DNA of 52,859 nucleotides, from NCBI RefSeq assembly GCF_029255125.1, contig NZ_JAPUVR010000082.1, positions 1 through 52,859 of the forward strand, read 5' to 3'. This DNA comes from Accumulibacter sp. (lineage in GTDB: Bacteria > Pseudomonadota > Gammaproteobacteria > Burkholderiales > Rhodocyclaceae). A program made the position numbers and the translations under genes. Each line of letters begins with the position of its first letter. Positions within the stretch are counted from its first letter, which is position 1. The notes beneath the pieces are model-generated. The model was not told where the DNA came from. It worked only from the letters and a program-made list of their open reading frames with translations, and did not search any database. Shown in pieces: positions 8,434 to 15,783 of the stretch.

Positions 8434-9335
8434 CACCAATCTCCCGAAGCGCCGCCGCCGCCAAAACTGCCGCCGCCGCCCGAAAAGCTGTCGGAAAAGC
8501 CGCCCGAGCCACCGCCACCGCCCCAAGTGATGCCGCCCGACGACCCCCCTCCTCCTCCGCGCCGACCGCCACGCGCCTGCCCGGCGACCAGCGCCGCGAC
8601 GAAGGCGACGACACCCGCCATGATGCCGACGATGAGCGACGAAATCAGCACTGAAGCGATCACTCCGGCAACCGTGCCGACGATTCCCGCGGCGAAGAGG
8701 CGGCCGAAGATCGCCCGCAAGAAACGTCCAACGACGAAAACCAGGACAACTCCGGCGAACAGCACGATCGCCATGCGATCGTCGTCGCTGGCGCCCATCG
8801 GCTGCTTTGCCGCCGCTGGCGTCGGTGCCGGCAGCGCTTCGCCAGCAACGATCCTGATCATCGCGTCTACACCGGCGTCGATGCCGCCATAAAAGTCGCC
8901 CTGCTTGAAGCGCGGGCTGATCGTCTCGCTGATGATGCGCTTGGCGGTTGCGTCGTTGAGCACGCCTTCGAGCCCATAACCCACCTCGATCCGCAGCTTG
9001 CGGTCCTCCTTGGCGATGAGCAGCAAGGCGCCGTCGTCCACACCGCGTCGACCGAGGCGCCAGCTCTCGACGACGCGCAAGGCGTATTGCTCGACCGTCT
9101 CCGGCTTGACCGTGGCAACGATCAGGATGGCGATCTGGGCGCCCTTTGCGCGCTCTAAAGCGGCCAATTTTTCCTCAAGCCGGCTGCGCTGGTCGGCCGT
9201 CAGCGTTCCGCTGGTGTCGTTGACGCGCGCCGCCAAGCGCGGTACCGGCGCCAGATCCTGCGCGCCGGCGAGAGCGCAGGCGAGCAGCAGGACGAGGCCG
9301 AACGCCGCGCCAAGACGGCTGAGCGCGTAACGCAT
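8433..9335 (-). CDS. YgcG-family TPM-domain membrane protein
   Basis: A 300-residue membrane protein. An N-terminal signal peptide (about 1-25, ending near ALAGAQ) precedes a TPM domain (about 30-170, with LAARVNDTSGTLT, GDFYGGIDAGVDAMIRI). Two or three membrane helices follow (about 180-250), then a glycine-rich C-terminal tail ending in GGGGASGDW. This is the classical YgcG architecture, usually encoded with LemA. The tail could be a flexible linker or interaction tract. Its stop codon overlaps the ATG of the downstream TPM gene, and LemA lies three bases upstream, so the three genes form one operon. The molecular role is not established. Confidence 0.9.
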   Translation of the reverse strand: MRYALSRLGAAFGLVLLLACALAGAQDLAPVPRLAARVNDTSGTLTADQRSRLEEKLAALERAKGAQIAILIVATVKPETVEQYALRVVESWRLGRRGVDDGALLLIAKEDRKLRIEVGYGLEGVLNDATAKRIISETISPRFKQGDFYGGIDAGVDAMIRIVAGEALPAPTPAAAKQPMGASDDDRMAIVLFAGVVLVFVVGRFLRAIFGRLFAAGIVGTVAGVIASVLISSLIVGIMAGVVAFVAALVAGQARGGRRGGGGGSSGGITWGGGGGSGGFSDSFSGGGGSFGGGGASGDW

Positions 9336-9338
9336 CGC

Positions 9339-9983
9339 CTAGTTGCCGGCTGCCGGCTGGCTTTTCGGCGCCGGAGTTCCGCCGGCCGCACCTGGCTTGG
9401 AAAAGTCGACACGCGGCGCCACCGAAATCGCCTTCTCGTTCTCGACCGTGAAGTTCGGCTTGACCGTATAGCCGAAGACCATCGCCGTCAGGTTGTTCGG
9501 AAACGTACGTACCGAAACGTTATAGCCTTCGACCGCCTTGATATAGCGGTTGCGCGCCACCGTGATGCGGTTTTCGGTTCCTTCAAGCTGCGCCTGCAAG
9601 TCGCGGAAAGCGGCGTCGGCCTTCAACTGCGGATAGTTCTCGGCGACCACGAGCAGGCGGGAAAGCGCGCTCGACAGACCGGCTTGCGCCTGCTGGAACT
9701 TGGCGAAAGCCTCCGGGTTGTTGACCAGATCGGGGGTCGCCTGGATCGATCCCACCTGCGCGCGCGCCTGCGTCACCTGCGTCAGGACATCTTTTTCGTG
9801 GGCGGCGTAGCCCTGTACGGTGCTGACCAGGTTGGGAATCAGGTCGGCACGCCGCTGGTATTGATTGAGCACTTCCGACCAGGCCGACTTGATCGCTTCG
9901 TCGCCGGTCTGAAAGGTGTTGTAGCCGCAGCCGGAGAGCAGCCCGGCAAGGAGGACAAGCACAGCCAGCAGTCGTTTGCTCAT
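9339..9983 (-). CDS. lemA: LemA-family lipoprotein
   Basis: A 214-residue LemA protein, predicted to be a lipoprotein: the N-terminus MSKRLLAVLVLLAGLLSGC has a lipobox with the modified cysteine at position 19. The LemA helical core has the family hallmarks YQRRADLIPNLVSTVQGYA, FQQAQAGLSSALSRLL, YPQLKADAAFRDLQAQLEG and ARNRYIKAVEGYN. The C-terminal tail is Ala/Pro rich. The start at 9983 is supported by AAAGGGAAA just upstream on the minus strand; the longer open frame upstream is intergenic. It heads the LemA-TPM-TPM operon. The family's function remains poorly defined; links to envelope stress and membrane protein quality control have been suggested. Confidence 0.92.
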   Translation of the reverse strand: MSKRLLAVLVLLAGLLSGCGYNTFQTGDEAIKSAWSEVLNQYQRRADLIPNLVSTVQGYAAHEKDVLTQVTQARAQVGSIQATPDLVNNPEAFAKFQQAQAGLSSALSRLLVVAENYPQLKADAAFRDLQAQLEGTENRITVARNRYIKAVEGYNVSVRTFPNNLTAMVFGYTVKPNFTVENEKAISVAPRVDFSKPGAAGGTPAPKSQPAAGN

Positions 9984-10236
9984 GACAGTTTTCCCTTTCC
10001 GAAGAATGAAGCAAGAAGCACGTGCCCGCAACAGGGTGGCGCAGTGCGAATGGTCAACGACCAGTGGCCGGCAGTATGCCTCACACCTCGTCGCTTGTCT
10101 CGTTACCGCTGGTCGCACGCGCTGCGCGCCGACACGCATGGCCAGGCGCACAGGCCGCACGTGCGACCCCGACCCAAAGCGCACCAGCGCAGTCCGCTGC
10201 ACACCCAGCCGCATCCCGGCCAAGCCGCGCGCCGCC

Positions 10237-11049
10237 CTACGCCAGGCTGCGCATCAGGGCTCGCGCGCGGCACAGATCCTCCCAGGCCTTCGCCTTGTCG
10301 GGCAGAGTCCGCAGCAGATACGCCGGATGATAGGTGACGACGAGCGGAATCGGCCGCGTACTGCCAGCCGGCGGTGAATAGCTCAACGACCTGCCGCGCA
10401 GGCTGCCAAGCGAGCCGATTTCGCCGAGTAGCGCATGTGCCGCGGCACGCCCGAGGAGGACGATCAGGCGGGGCTGGATGAGGGCAATCTGGCGTTGCAG
10501 ATAGGGCGCACAGGCAGCCATCTCGCCGGCTTCCGGAGTCCGGTTTCGCGGTGGGCGGCACTTCACCGCGTTGGCGATATAGACGTCATCGCCCCGCCGC
10601 AGATCGATCGCTGCCAGCATCGCATCAAGCAGCTTGCCGGCCGGCCCGACGAACGGCTCGCCGCGTGCGTCTTCTTCGGCGCCTGGCCCTTCGCCGACGA
10701 ACAGCCAGTCAGCGTGCACGTCGCCGACCCCAAGCACCGCCTGCCGCCGTTCGCTGCAAAGCTGACAGGCGCGGCACGCGGCAACGCTCACTTGCAATTC
10801 CCGCCAGTCCATGTCCGCGATGCGCGCGGCTCGCCCAGCATCCGCCACGCCTGGCGTGTCGTCCGACGCCGGCAGCGCGTGCTCGGCGCGCGCCGCGTGC
10901 AGCGGGTCAACGGCCGGAGGTTCGGCCGCCACCATCGGCGGCGGGCTGGCGGCAACCGGCGTGCGCAGGCGCCAGATCGGCGACAAGCCCATCTCGTGCA
11001 GAATGTCCTCGCGCGTCAAGCCTTCTCCCGGCGACTTCACGGCGCGCAC
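10237..11049 (-). CDS. Family 4 uracil-DNA glycosylase
   Basis: A 270-residue uracil-DNA glycosylase of the iron-sulfur family 4, which removes uracil from DNA before base-excision repair. Motif A is GEGPGAEED (119-127) and motif B HPAYLLR (241-247). Cysteines C92, C95, C164 and C180 match the expected [4Fe-4S] ligands, and KCRPPRNRTP is typical. The first 80 residues are a proline/alanine-rich extension often seen in proteobacterial members, resembling the region once named as a DNA polymerase-associated subunit. The 5' end overlaps rimI by 13 bases, so it is the third gene of the tsaB-rimI-udg operon. Confidence 0.93.
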   Translation of the reverse strand: MRAVKSPGEGLTREDILHEMGLSPIWRLRTPVAASPPPMVAAEPPAVDPLHAARAEHALPASDDTPGVADAGRAARIADMDWRELQVSVAACRACQLCSERRQAVLGVGDVHADWLFVGEGPGAEEDARGEPFVGPAGKLLDAMLAAIDLRRGDDVYIANAVKCRPPRNRTPEAGEMAACAPYLQRQIALIQPRLIVLLGRAAAHALLGEIGSLGSLRGRSLSYSPPAGSTRPIPLVVTYHPAYLLRTLPDKAKAWEDLCRARALMRSLA

Positions 11050-11522
11050 CTGGCGCCCATGGCGAGTTGGCGGCGCAGGACAAGCGCATCCTCGCGTCCG
11101 TTCGCGGCCGGGTAGTACGCGCGCCGCAGGCCAATCCGGCTGAAGCCGAAGCGATCGTAGAGCGCCAGAGCAGCAGTGTTCGACGGCCGCACTTCGAGCA
11201 GCAGGCTCGCCGCTCCGGCGTCGCCGGCGATGCGCAACGCGTGCTCCAACAGCAGCGAGCCGTAGCCGACACCTTGGCAGCCGGGGGCTACGCTGATGTT
11301 GAGCAGATGCGCCTCGTCGACCACGGGCATGAGTACGAAGTAACCGACCAGTTGGCTGGGCAGGCGTCCACCCCAGATGCTATAGCCCGAGGCCAGCGAA
11401 TCGATGAAGTTGCCGCGCGTCCAGGGGAAAGCGTAGGCGCGCTCCTCGATGGCGAGAATCTCATCGACATCCGCGCAACTCATTGGCAGCATCGCCAACC
11501 GTTCGGCAACGACGGCACTCAC
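11037..11522 (-). CDS. rimI: Ribosomal protein bS18 alanine N-acetyltransferase RimI
   Basis: A GNAT acetyltransferase of 161 residues. The family motifs are EERAYAFPWTRGNFIDSLASG at the N-terminal side (split EERAYAFPWT, RGNFIDSLASG), the acetyl-CoA loop VAPGCQGVGYGSLLLEHAL, and the late LEVRPSNTAALALYDRFGF followed by RRAYYP. The start is a GTG whose codon overlaps the tsaB stop by four bases (GTGA), a sign of coupling; an internal ATG encoding MLPMSCADVD is an alternative. Adjacency of tsaB and rimI is widespread and supports the assignment. Confidence 0.94.
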   Translation of the reverse strand: MSAVVAERLAMLPMSCADVDEILAIEERAYAFPWTRGNFIDSLASGYSIWGGRLPSQLVGYFVLMPVVDEAHLLNISVAPGCQGVGYGSLLLEHALRIAGDAGAASLLLEVRPSNTAALALYDRFGFSRIGLRRAYYPAANGREDALVLRRQLAMGARCAP

Positions 11523-12196
11523 GCGCGCCCCCCGGCGGCGAGCCGTTCGGCAACGGTCATCGCGACCTTGTTGCGCACGTAGACCGGTACGGCATCCGCC
11601 GCATCGACGCCCTCGCCGCGCGCCAGAGCAGCCAGCGCCAAGCGCGCAACGGCACCGGCATCGGGGATCAATTCCGGCTGCCAGGCGTCGACGATCGGTG
11701 CCAACCGCGCACGTAGTGGCGGATGCGCCACGAGCCCGTTGCCGCAGGCCAGCCAGCCGCGTCCGGCGGGCAACTCGATCTTGTCGGCCGGCGCGACGAC
11801 GGTCGACGTCACCGGCTGGCCAGCCACGAAGGCGGCGAAATAGACTTCACCCATGCGCGCATCGAGTGCCACGAGGACGCGCTCGCCACCACTCGCGGCG
11901 GCCAGCGCGGCCAGTGTCCCGACCGCGATGACGGGCAGGTCGTAGGCGACGGCAAGTCCCTGGGCCACGCCACAGGCCACGCGCAATCCGGTGAACGAGC
12001 CTGGCCCGGCAGCAAAGGCAATGCCGTCCAGCTTGCCAAGCGACAGCCCGAGGTCGCCCAGCGTGTTGCTGATCAGCGGCAGCAGCGTCGCGGAATGCGG
12101 CACGCCGGCCGGGCAGGCGCGCCGCACGAGGTCGCCGTTACGGCAGAGGGCGATGCTTCCCGCTTCGGTCGAAGTCTCGATGGCCAGGAGATTCAT
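11519..12196 (-). CDS. tsaB: tRNA t6A biosynthesis protein TsaB
   Basis: A 225-residue ASKHA-fold protein that dimerises with TsaD in the complex forming N6-threonylcarbamoyladenosine on tRNAs reading ANN codons. It begins MNLLAIETSTEAGSIAL, and FAAGPGSFTGLRVACGVAQGLA is the TsaB signature (segments FAAGPGSFTG and LRVACGVAQGLA); LVALDARMGEVYFA follows. The start at 12196 gives the family N-terminus; the longer open frame is spurious. It is divergent from glgM and leads the tsaB-rimI-udg operon. As usual for TsaB, it lacks a full set of catalytic residues and acts as a structural partner. Confidence 0.95.
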   Translation of the reverse strand: MNLLAIETSTEAGSIALCRNGDLVRRACPAGVPHSATLLPLISNTLGDLGLSLGKLDGIAFAAGPGSFTGLRVACGVAQGLAVAYDLPVIAVGTLAALAAASGGERVLVALDARMGEVYFAAFVAGQPVTSTVVAPADKIELPAGRGWLACGNGLVAHPPLRARLAPIVDAWQPELIPDAGAVARLALAALARGEGVDAADAVPVYVRNKVAMTVAERLAAGGRA

Positions 12197-12346
12197 GCGC
12201 CGTATTCTACCCTTCCTGGTCAACTGCGTCCGCCACTTGGGCGCGCATCTCAGCACACCGCGCGCGAGGCGCACAGGCGCTCCTTCGGGGGCGCCACGAC
12301 GGGCTGGCGCAGCGCTTGCCGGATGGCCGTTCGAGCGCTTTCCCGA

Positions 12347-12352
12347 TACAAT
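12347..12352 (+). promoter_or_regulatory. Possible -10 box upstream of glgM
   Basis: TACAAT at 12347-12352 matches the -10 consensus in five of six positions, but the -35 hexamer 17 bases upstream (TGGCCG) is poor. It could be an activator-dependent promoter for the glgM-glgE unit. The remainder of 12197-12418 shows no other clear signal. Confidence 0.3.
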
Positions 12353-12418
12353 GCGATGGCCTTCACTCAAAGCGCGCGAAGAGCGTTCATCCACAATCAC
12401 AGCATAGAAAGTCCTCCG

Positions 12419-13624
12419 ATGAAAGTACTGCTATTGACGAGAGAATACCCTCCCTACGTCTACGGCGGAGCCGGTGTTCACGTTGAGTATCTGGCCGGCG
12501 AGCTGGCCAAGCTGATGCATGTCGAAGTCCGCTGTTTTGGTGACCAGGACACTGTAAATGACGGGGTACGGGTAAAGGGCTTTCCGTTCGGCAAGGGCAG
12601 CTTTGCCCACGTCGACCGCAAGCTGAGCGGCGCACTGGACACCTTCGAAAGCAATCTGGAAACGCTGAGCGAACAGGTCGACGCCGATCTCGTCCATGTG
12701 CACACCTGGTACGCCCACCTCGGCGGCATCCTGGCCAAGACGCTGTATGGCATCCCACTGGTACATACGGTTCATTCGCTGGAGCCCTTGCGGCCATGGA
12801 AGCGCGAACAGCTTGGCTGCGGTTACGACATGTCGTCGTGGATCGAGCGCACCTCGCTGGGCATGGCGGATGCCGTGGTTGCCGTTTCCGAAGGCACCAA
12901 GAAAGACATCCTCGAGCACTTCGACATCGACCCGGGGAAGATCAGCGTCATCTACAACGGCATCAACGTCGACCAGTATCACCCAACGCCGGACAGCGAA
13001 GCACTGGAGAAATACCACATCGATCCCGATCGGCCGTACGTCCTCTTCGTCGGCCGGATCACGCGCCAGAAGGGAATCATCCACCTGGTCAACGCGGTCA
13101 AGTACATCAATCCGGACGCGCAGGTCGTCCTCTGCGCCGGCGCGCCGGACACGCGCGAGATCCTCGCCGAGATGGAATCGGCGGTCAAACACGTTCGTCA
13201 GCAAGGCTTCAAGAACATCATCTGGATTCAGGAAATGGTCAGCAAAGCGGAAGCGATCCAGTTGTACTCGCACGCCCGGGTGTTCTGCTGCCCGTCGATC
13301 TACGAGCCCTTCGGCATCATCAATCTGGAGGCGATGGCCTGTCGCACGGCGGTGGTGGCGAGTGCCGTCGGCGGCATCAAGGAAGTCGTCATCGACGGCG
13401 TCACCGGATTCCTCGTGCCGCTCGAGCAGCTGCACGTCGCACCCTTCGAACCGGTCGATCCGGATACCTTCTCGCGCGACCTGGCCGCTGCGATCAACAA
13501 GGTGCTCGACGATCCGCAGCTTTGTGAGGCGATGGCCGCCGCTGGTCAGCGGCGCGCGCGCGAAGTGTTCAGTTGGTCGAGCATTGCCCAGCAGACCAAG
13601 GCGCTGTACAACTCGCTGGTTTGA
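12419..13624 (+). CDS. glgM: GT4 glycosyltransferase GlgM, maltose-1-phosphate synthase (GlgA-like)
   Basis: A 401-residue GT4 enzyme that in actinobacteria transfers glucose from ADP-glucose to glucose-1-phosphate, giving maltose-1-phosphate for GlgE. It resembles mycobacterial GlgM along its length: LTREYPPYVYGGAGVHVEYL, HTWYAHLGG, TVHSLEPLRPWKREQLG, the phosphate-binding VGRITRQKG (211-219) and the E-x7-E pair E296/E304 in YEPFGIINLEAM. Many databases call such proteins glycogen synthase; the linked glgE gene 134 bases downstream makes the maltose-1-phosphate role more likely. The start at 12419 gives the family N-terminus MKVLLLTREYPP; the upstream extension of the frame overlaps tsaB on the other strand and is spurious. 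True elongating glycogen synthase activity is the main alternative. Confidence 0.88.
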   Translation: MKVLLLTREYPPYVYGGAGVHVEYLAGELAKLMHVEVRCFGDQDTVNDGVRVKGFPFGKGSFAHVDRKLSGALDTFESNLETLSEQVDADLVHVHTWYAHLGGILAKTLYGIPLVHTVHSLEPLRPWKREQLGCGYDMSSWIERTSLGMADAVVAVSEGTKKDILEHFDIDPGKISVIYNGINVDQYHPTPDSEALEKYHIDPDRPYVLFVGRITRQKGIIHLVNAVKYINPDAQVVLCAGAPDTREILAEMESAVKHVRQQGFKNIIWIQEMVSKAEAIQLYSHARVFCCPSIYEPFGIINLEAMACRTAVVASAVGGIKEVVIDGVTGFLVPLEQLHVAPFEPVDPDTFSRDLAAAINKVLDDPQLCEAMAAAGQRRAREVFSWSSIAQQTKALYNSLV

Positions 13625-13758
13625 CGCCTCGTCCTTGGGCGACGTTCACCGCGCCAGCGCGCGCCGCCCTACGCCGCCCGCCGACGAGTCATGCCGTTTG
13701 AATTCACCAGAACAGGTTTCCGGCCATGCCGGAGAATTGGTACTTAGGAGCAGCAACA

Positions 13759-15717
13759 ATGGTCCCGCAAGACTACCCACGTGTAATCATCGAAGCGGTC
13801 GAGCCGCAGATTGATGGCGGCCATTTCCCGGTCAAACGCGTCGTCGGCGAAAAACTCGCCGTCAGTGCGGATATCTACAAGGAAGGGCACGACAAACTCG
13901 CCGCGCTGCTGAAAGTTCGCCCGGTGGGCACCGCCACCTGGCAGGAGAGCCCGCTGCAGCCGGGCGACAACGATCGCTGGCACGGCGAATTCACCGTCAC
14001 CTCGATTGGTCGCTGGGAGTACACCATCGAGGCTTACGCCGAGCGCTACCTTTCCTGGGTTGACGAAATCGGCAAGAAGAACGTGCCCGGTGCGCAGCTC
14101 ACCAGCGAACTGCTCGAAGGCCTCGCGATACTGAAAAAATCGGCCGCCCTCGCCCAGGGCGAAGACCGCAGCCGCATGCAAAGCATCATCGCCGCGATAG
14201 AGAGCGCACTCGCCGCCGGCGAACAGCAGGGCGCGGTCGATCTCGGAATCGGTAGCGTCATGCATGAAATGATGGCCAAGTATCCCGATCGCAGCGAAGG
14301 CTATCAGCTTGTACCGGCGCTGAGCGTCATGGTCAACCGACCGATCACTCGCTTCGCCGCCTGGTACGAGTTCTTCCCACGCTCGCAGGGAACGGTGCCC
14401 TACCGGCACGGTACGCTGCAGGACAGCATCCGGCGCTTGCCGGCGATCAAGGCAATGGGCTTCGACGTCATCTACCTGCCGCCCATCCATCCGATCGGCT
14501 ACGCCTACCGCAAAGGCAAGAACAACAGCCTGGTCGCCGAACCCGGCGATGTCGGCAGTCCATGGGCGATCGGCAACGAGCATGGCGGTCACATGGGGCT
14601 CGAACCCAAGCTCGGAACCTGGGCCGACTGGGACGAGTTTGCCGCCACCTGCCGCGAGTTGGGGATTGAAATCGCCCTCGACTACGTGATGAACTGCTCG
14701 CCTGACCATCCCTACGTCGCCGAGCATCCGGACTGGTTCTTTCATCGACCGGACGGCTCGATCAAGTACGCCGAGAACCCGCCGAAAAAGTATCAGGACG
14801 TCTACCCCTTGAACTTCGGGACCGCCGACCGTACCGGTTTGTGGCAGGAAATGCTGAAGATCTTCCTGTTCTGGGTGAGCAAGGGCGTGACGACTTTCCG
14901 CGTCGATAATCCGCACACCAAACCCGTTCCCTTCTGGGAGTGGGTGATTGCCGAAGTCCACCGTGAACACCCGGAGGTCATCTTCCTCGCCGAGGCGTTC
15001 ACCAAGCCGAAGATGATGCGCCTGCTCGCCAAGGTCGGATTCGCCCAGTCCTACACGTATTTCACCTGGCGCAACAGCAAACACGAACTGACCGAGTATG
15101 TCAGCGAACTGACTTGCGGGCCGATGAAGGAGTACTTCACCGGCAACTTCTTCGCCAACACGCCGGACATCCTGCCGCCGATCCTGCAACACGGTGGTCG
15201 GCCGGCGTTCATCATGCGGGCCGTCCTCGCCGCGACGCTGTCGACCGTGTACGGGATTTACAGCGGTTATGAACTGTGCGAGAACGCGGCACTTCCCGGC
15301 AAGGAGGAGTACCTCGATTCGGAGAAGTACGAGATCAAGGTGCGCGACTGGCTGGCGCCCGGCAACATCGTGGACATCATCACGCGGATCAACCAGATAC
15401 GCCACGAGTCGGCAGCCCTGCAGATCTACAATGACGTTCTGTTCATTGCCACCACCAATCCGCAGATCCTGGCCTATGCCAAGATGACCGACGACCGATC
15501 CGATGTCATCCTGTGCGTGGTCAATCTCGATCCGCACCACAAGCAGGCGGCGCTGCTCGACATCCCACTGGACGCTTTCGGGATCGCAGCCGAAGAGCAG
15601 TACCAGGCGCATGACCTGCTCTCGGACGAGCGCTACCGCTGGCAGGGACCGACCGCCTACGTCGAGCTTGGCCCGCCCAGCAAGATGGCGCACATCATCA
15701 AGATACGGCGCTGGTAG
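13759..15717 (+). CDS. glgE: Alpha-1,4-glucan:maltose-1-phosphate maltosyltransferase GlgE
   Basis: A GH13 enzyme of 652 residues that adds maltosyl units from maltose-1-phosphate to the non-reducing ends of alpha-1,4-glucan. An N-terminal beta domain (about 1-110) and helical insert precede the barrel. YEFFPRSQGTVPYRHGTL and FDVIYLPPIHPIGYAYRKGKNN (split FDVIYLPPIHPIG, YAYRKGKNN) are GlgE hallmarks. The nucleophile is D383 in FRVDNPHTKPVPFW and the acid/base E412 in FLAEAFTKPKMM. The start at 13759 is fixed by a textbook AGGAG eight bases upstream; the frame also opens at 13726 without one. Together with glgM and the convergent glgP it forms a maltose-1-phosphate glycogen module. No trehalose synthase or maltokinase gene is present here. 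Confidence 0.96.
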   Translation: MVPQDYPRVIIEAVEPQIDGGHFPVKRVVGEKLAVSADIYKEGHDKLAALLKVRPVGTATWQESPLQPGDNDRWHGEFTVTSIGRWEYTIEAYAERYLSWVDEIGKKNVPGAQLTSELLEGLAILKKSAALAQGEDRSRMQSIIAAIESALAAGEQQGAVDLGIGSVMHEMMAKYPDRSEGYQLVPALSVMVNRPITRFAAWYEFFPRSQGTVPYRHGTLQDSIRRLPAIKAMGFDVIYLPPIHPIGYAYRKGKNNSLVAEPGDVGSPWAIGNEHGGHMGLEPKLGTWADWDEFAATCRELGIEIALDYVMNCSPDHPYVAEHPDWFFHRPDGSIKYAENPPKKYQDVYPLNFGTADRTGLWQEMLKIFLFWVSKGVTTFRVDNPHTKPVPFWEWVIAEVHREHPEVIFLAEAFTKPKMMRLLAKVGFAQSYTYFTWRNSKHELTEYVSELTCGPMKEYFTGNFFANTPDILPPILQHGGRPAFIMRAVLAATLSTVYGIYSGYELCENAALPGKEEYLDSEKYEIKVRDWLAPGNIVDIITRINQIRHESAALQIYNDVLFIATTNPQILAYAKMTDDRSDVILCVVNLDPHHKQAALLDIPLDAFGIAAEEQYQAHDLLSDERYRWQGPTAYVELGPPSKMAHIIKIRRW

Positions 15718-15726
15718 CCGTCGTCA

Positions 15727-15765
15727 CGCGGCGGAGCGCGCGCAATGCGCGCGCGATCCGCCGCG
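15727..15765. terminator. Long hairpin between convergent glgE and glgP
   Basis: CGCGGCGGA (15727-15735) pairs perfectly with TCCGCCGCG (15757-15765). Inside it, an eight-base GC repeat (15736-15743) pairs with 15747-15754 around an AAT loop, with only a GA bulge. The 17 paired bases lie ten bases after the glgE stop and about 20 before the glgP stop, a position typical of a bidirectional terminator. No T-tract follows on either side, so termination could be Rho-assisted or the stem may act as a 3' end stabiliser. Confidence 0.5.
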
Positions 15766-15783
15766 CGGCGCCGAGTTCCCTTC

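Noticed and set aside
13744-15693. A 649-codon minus-strand open frame across glgE
   Set aside because: It is the antisense shadow of a well-conserved enzyme; no domain or ribosome binding site was seen.
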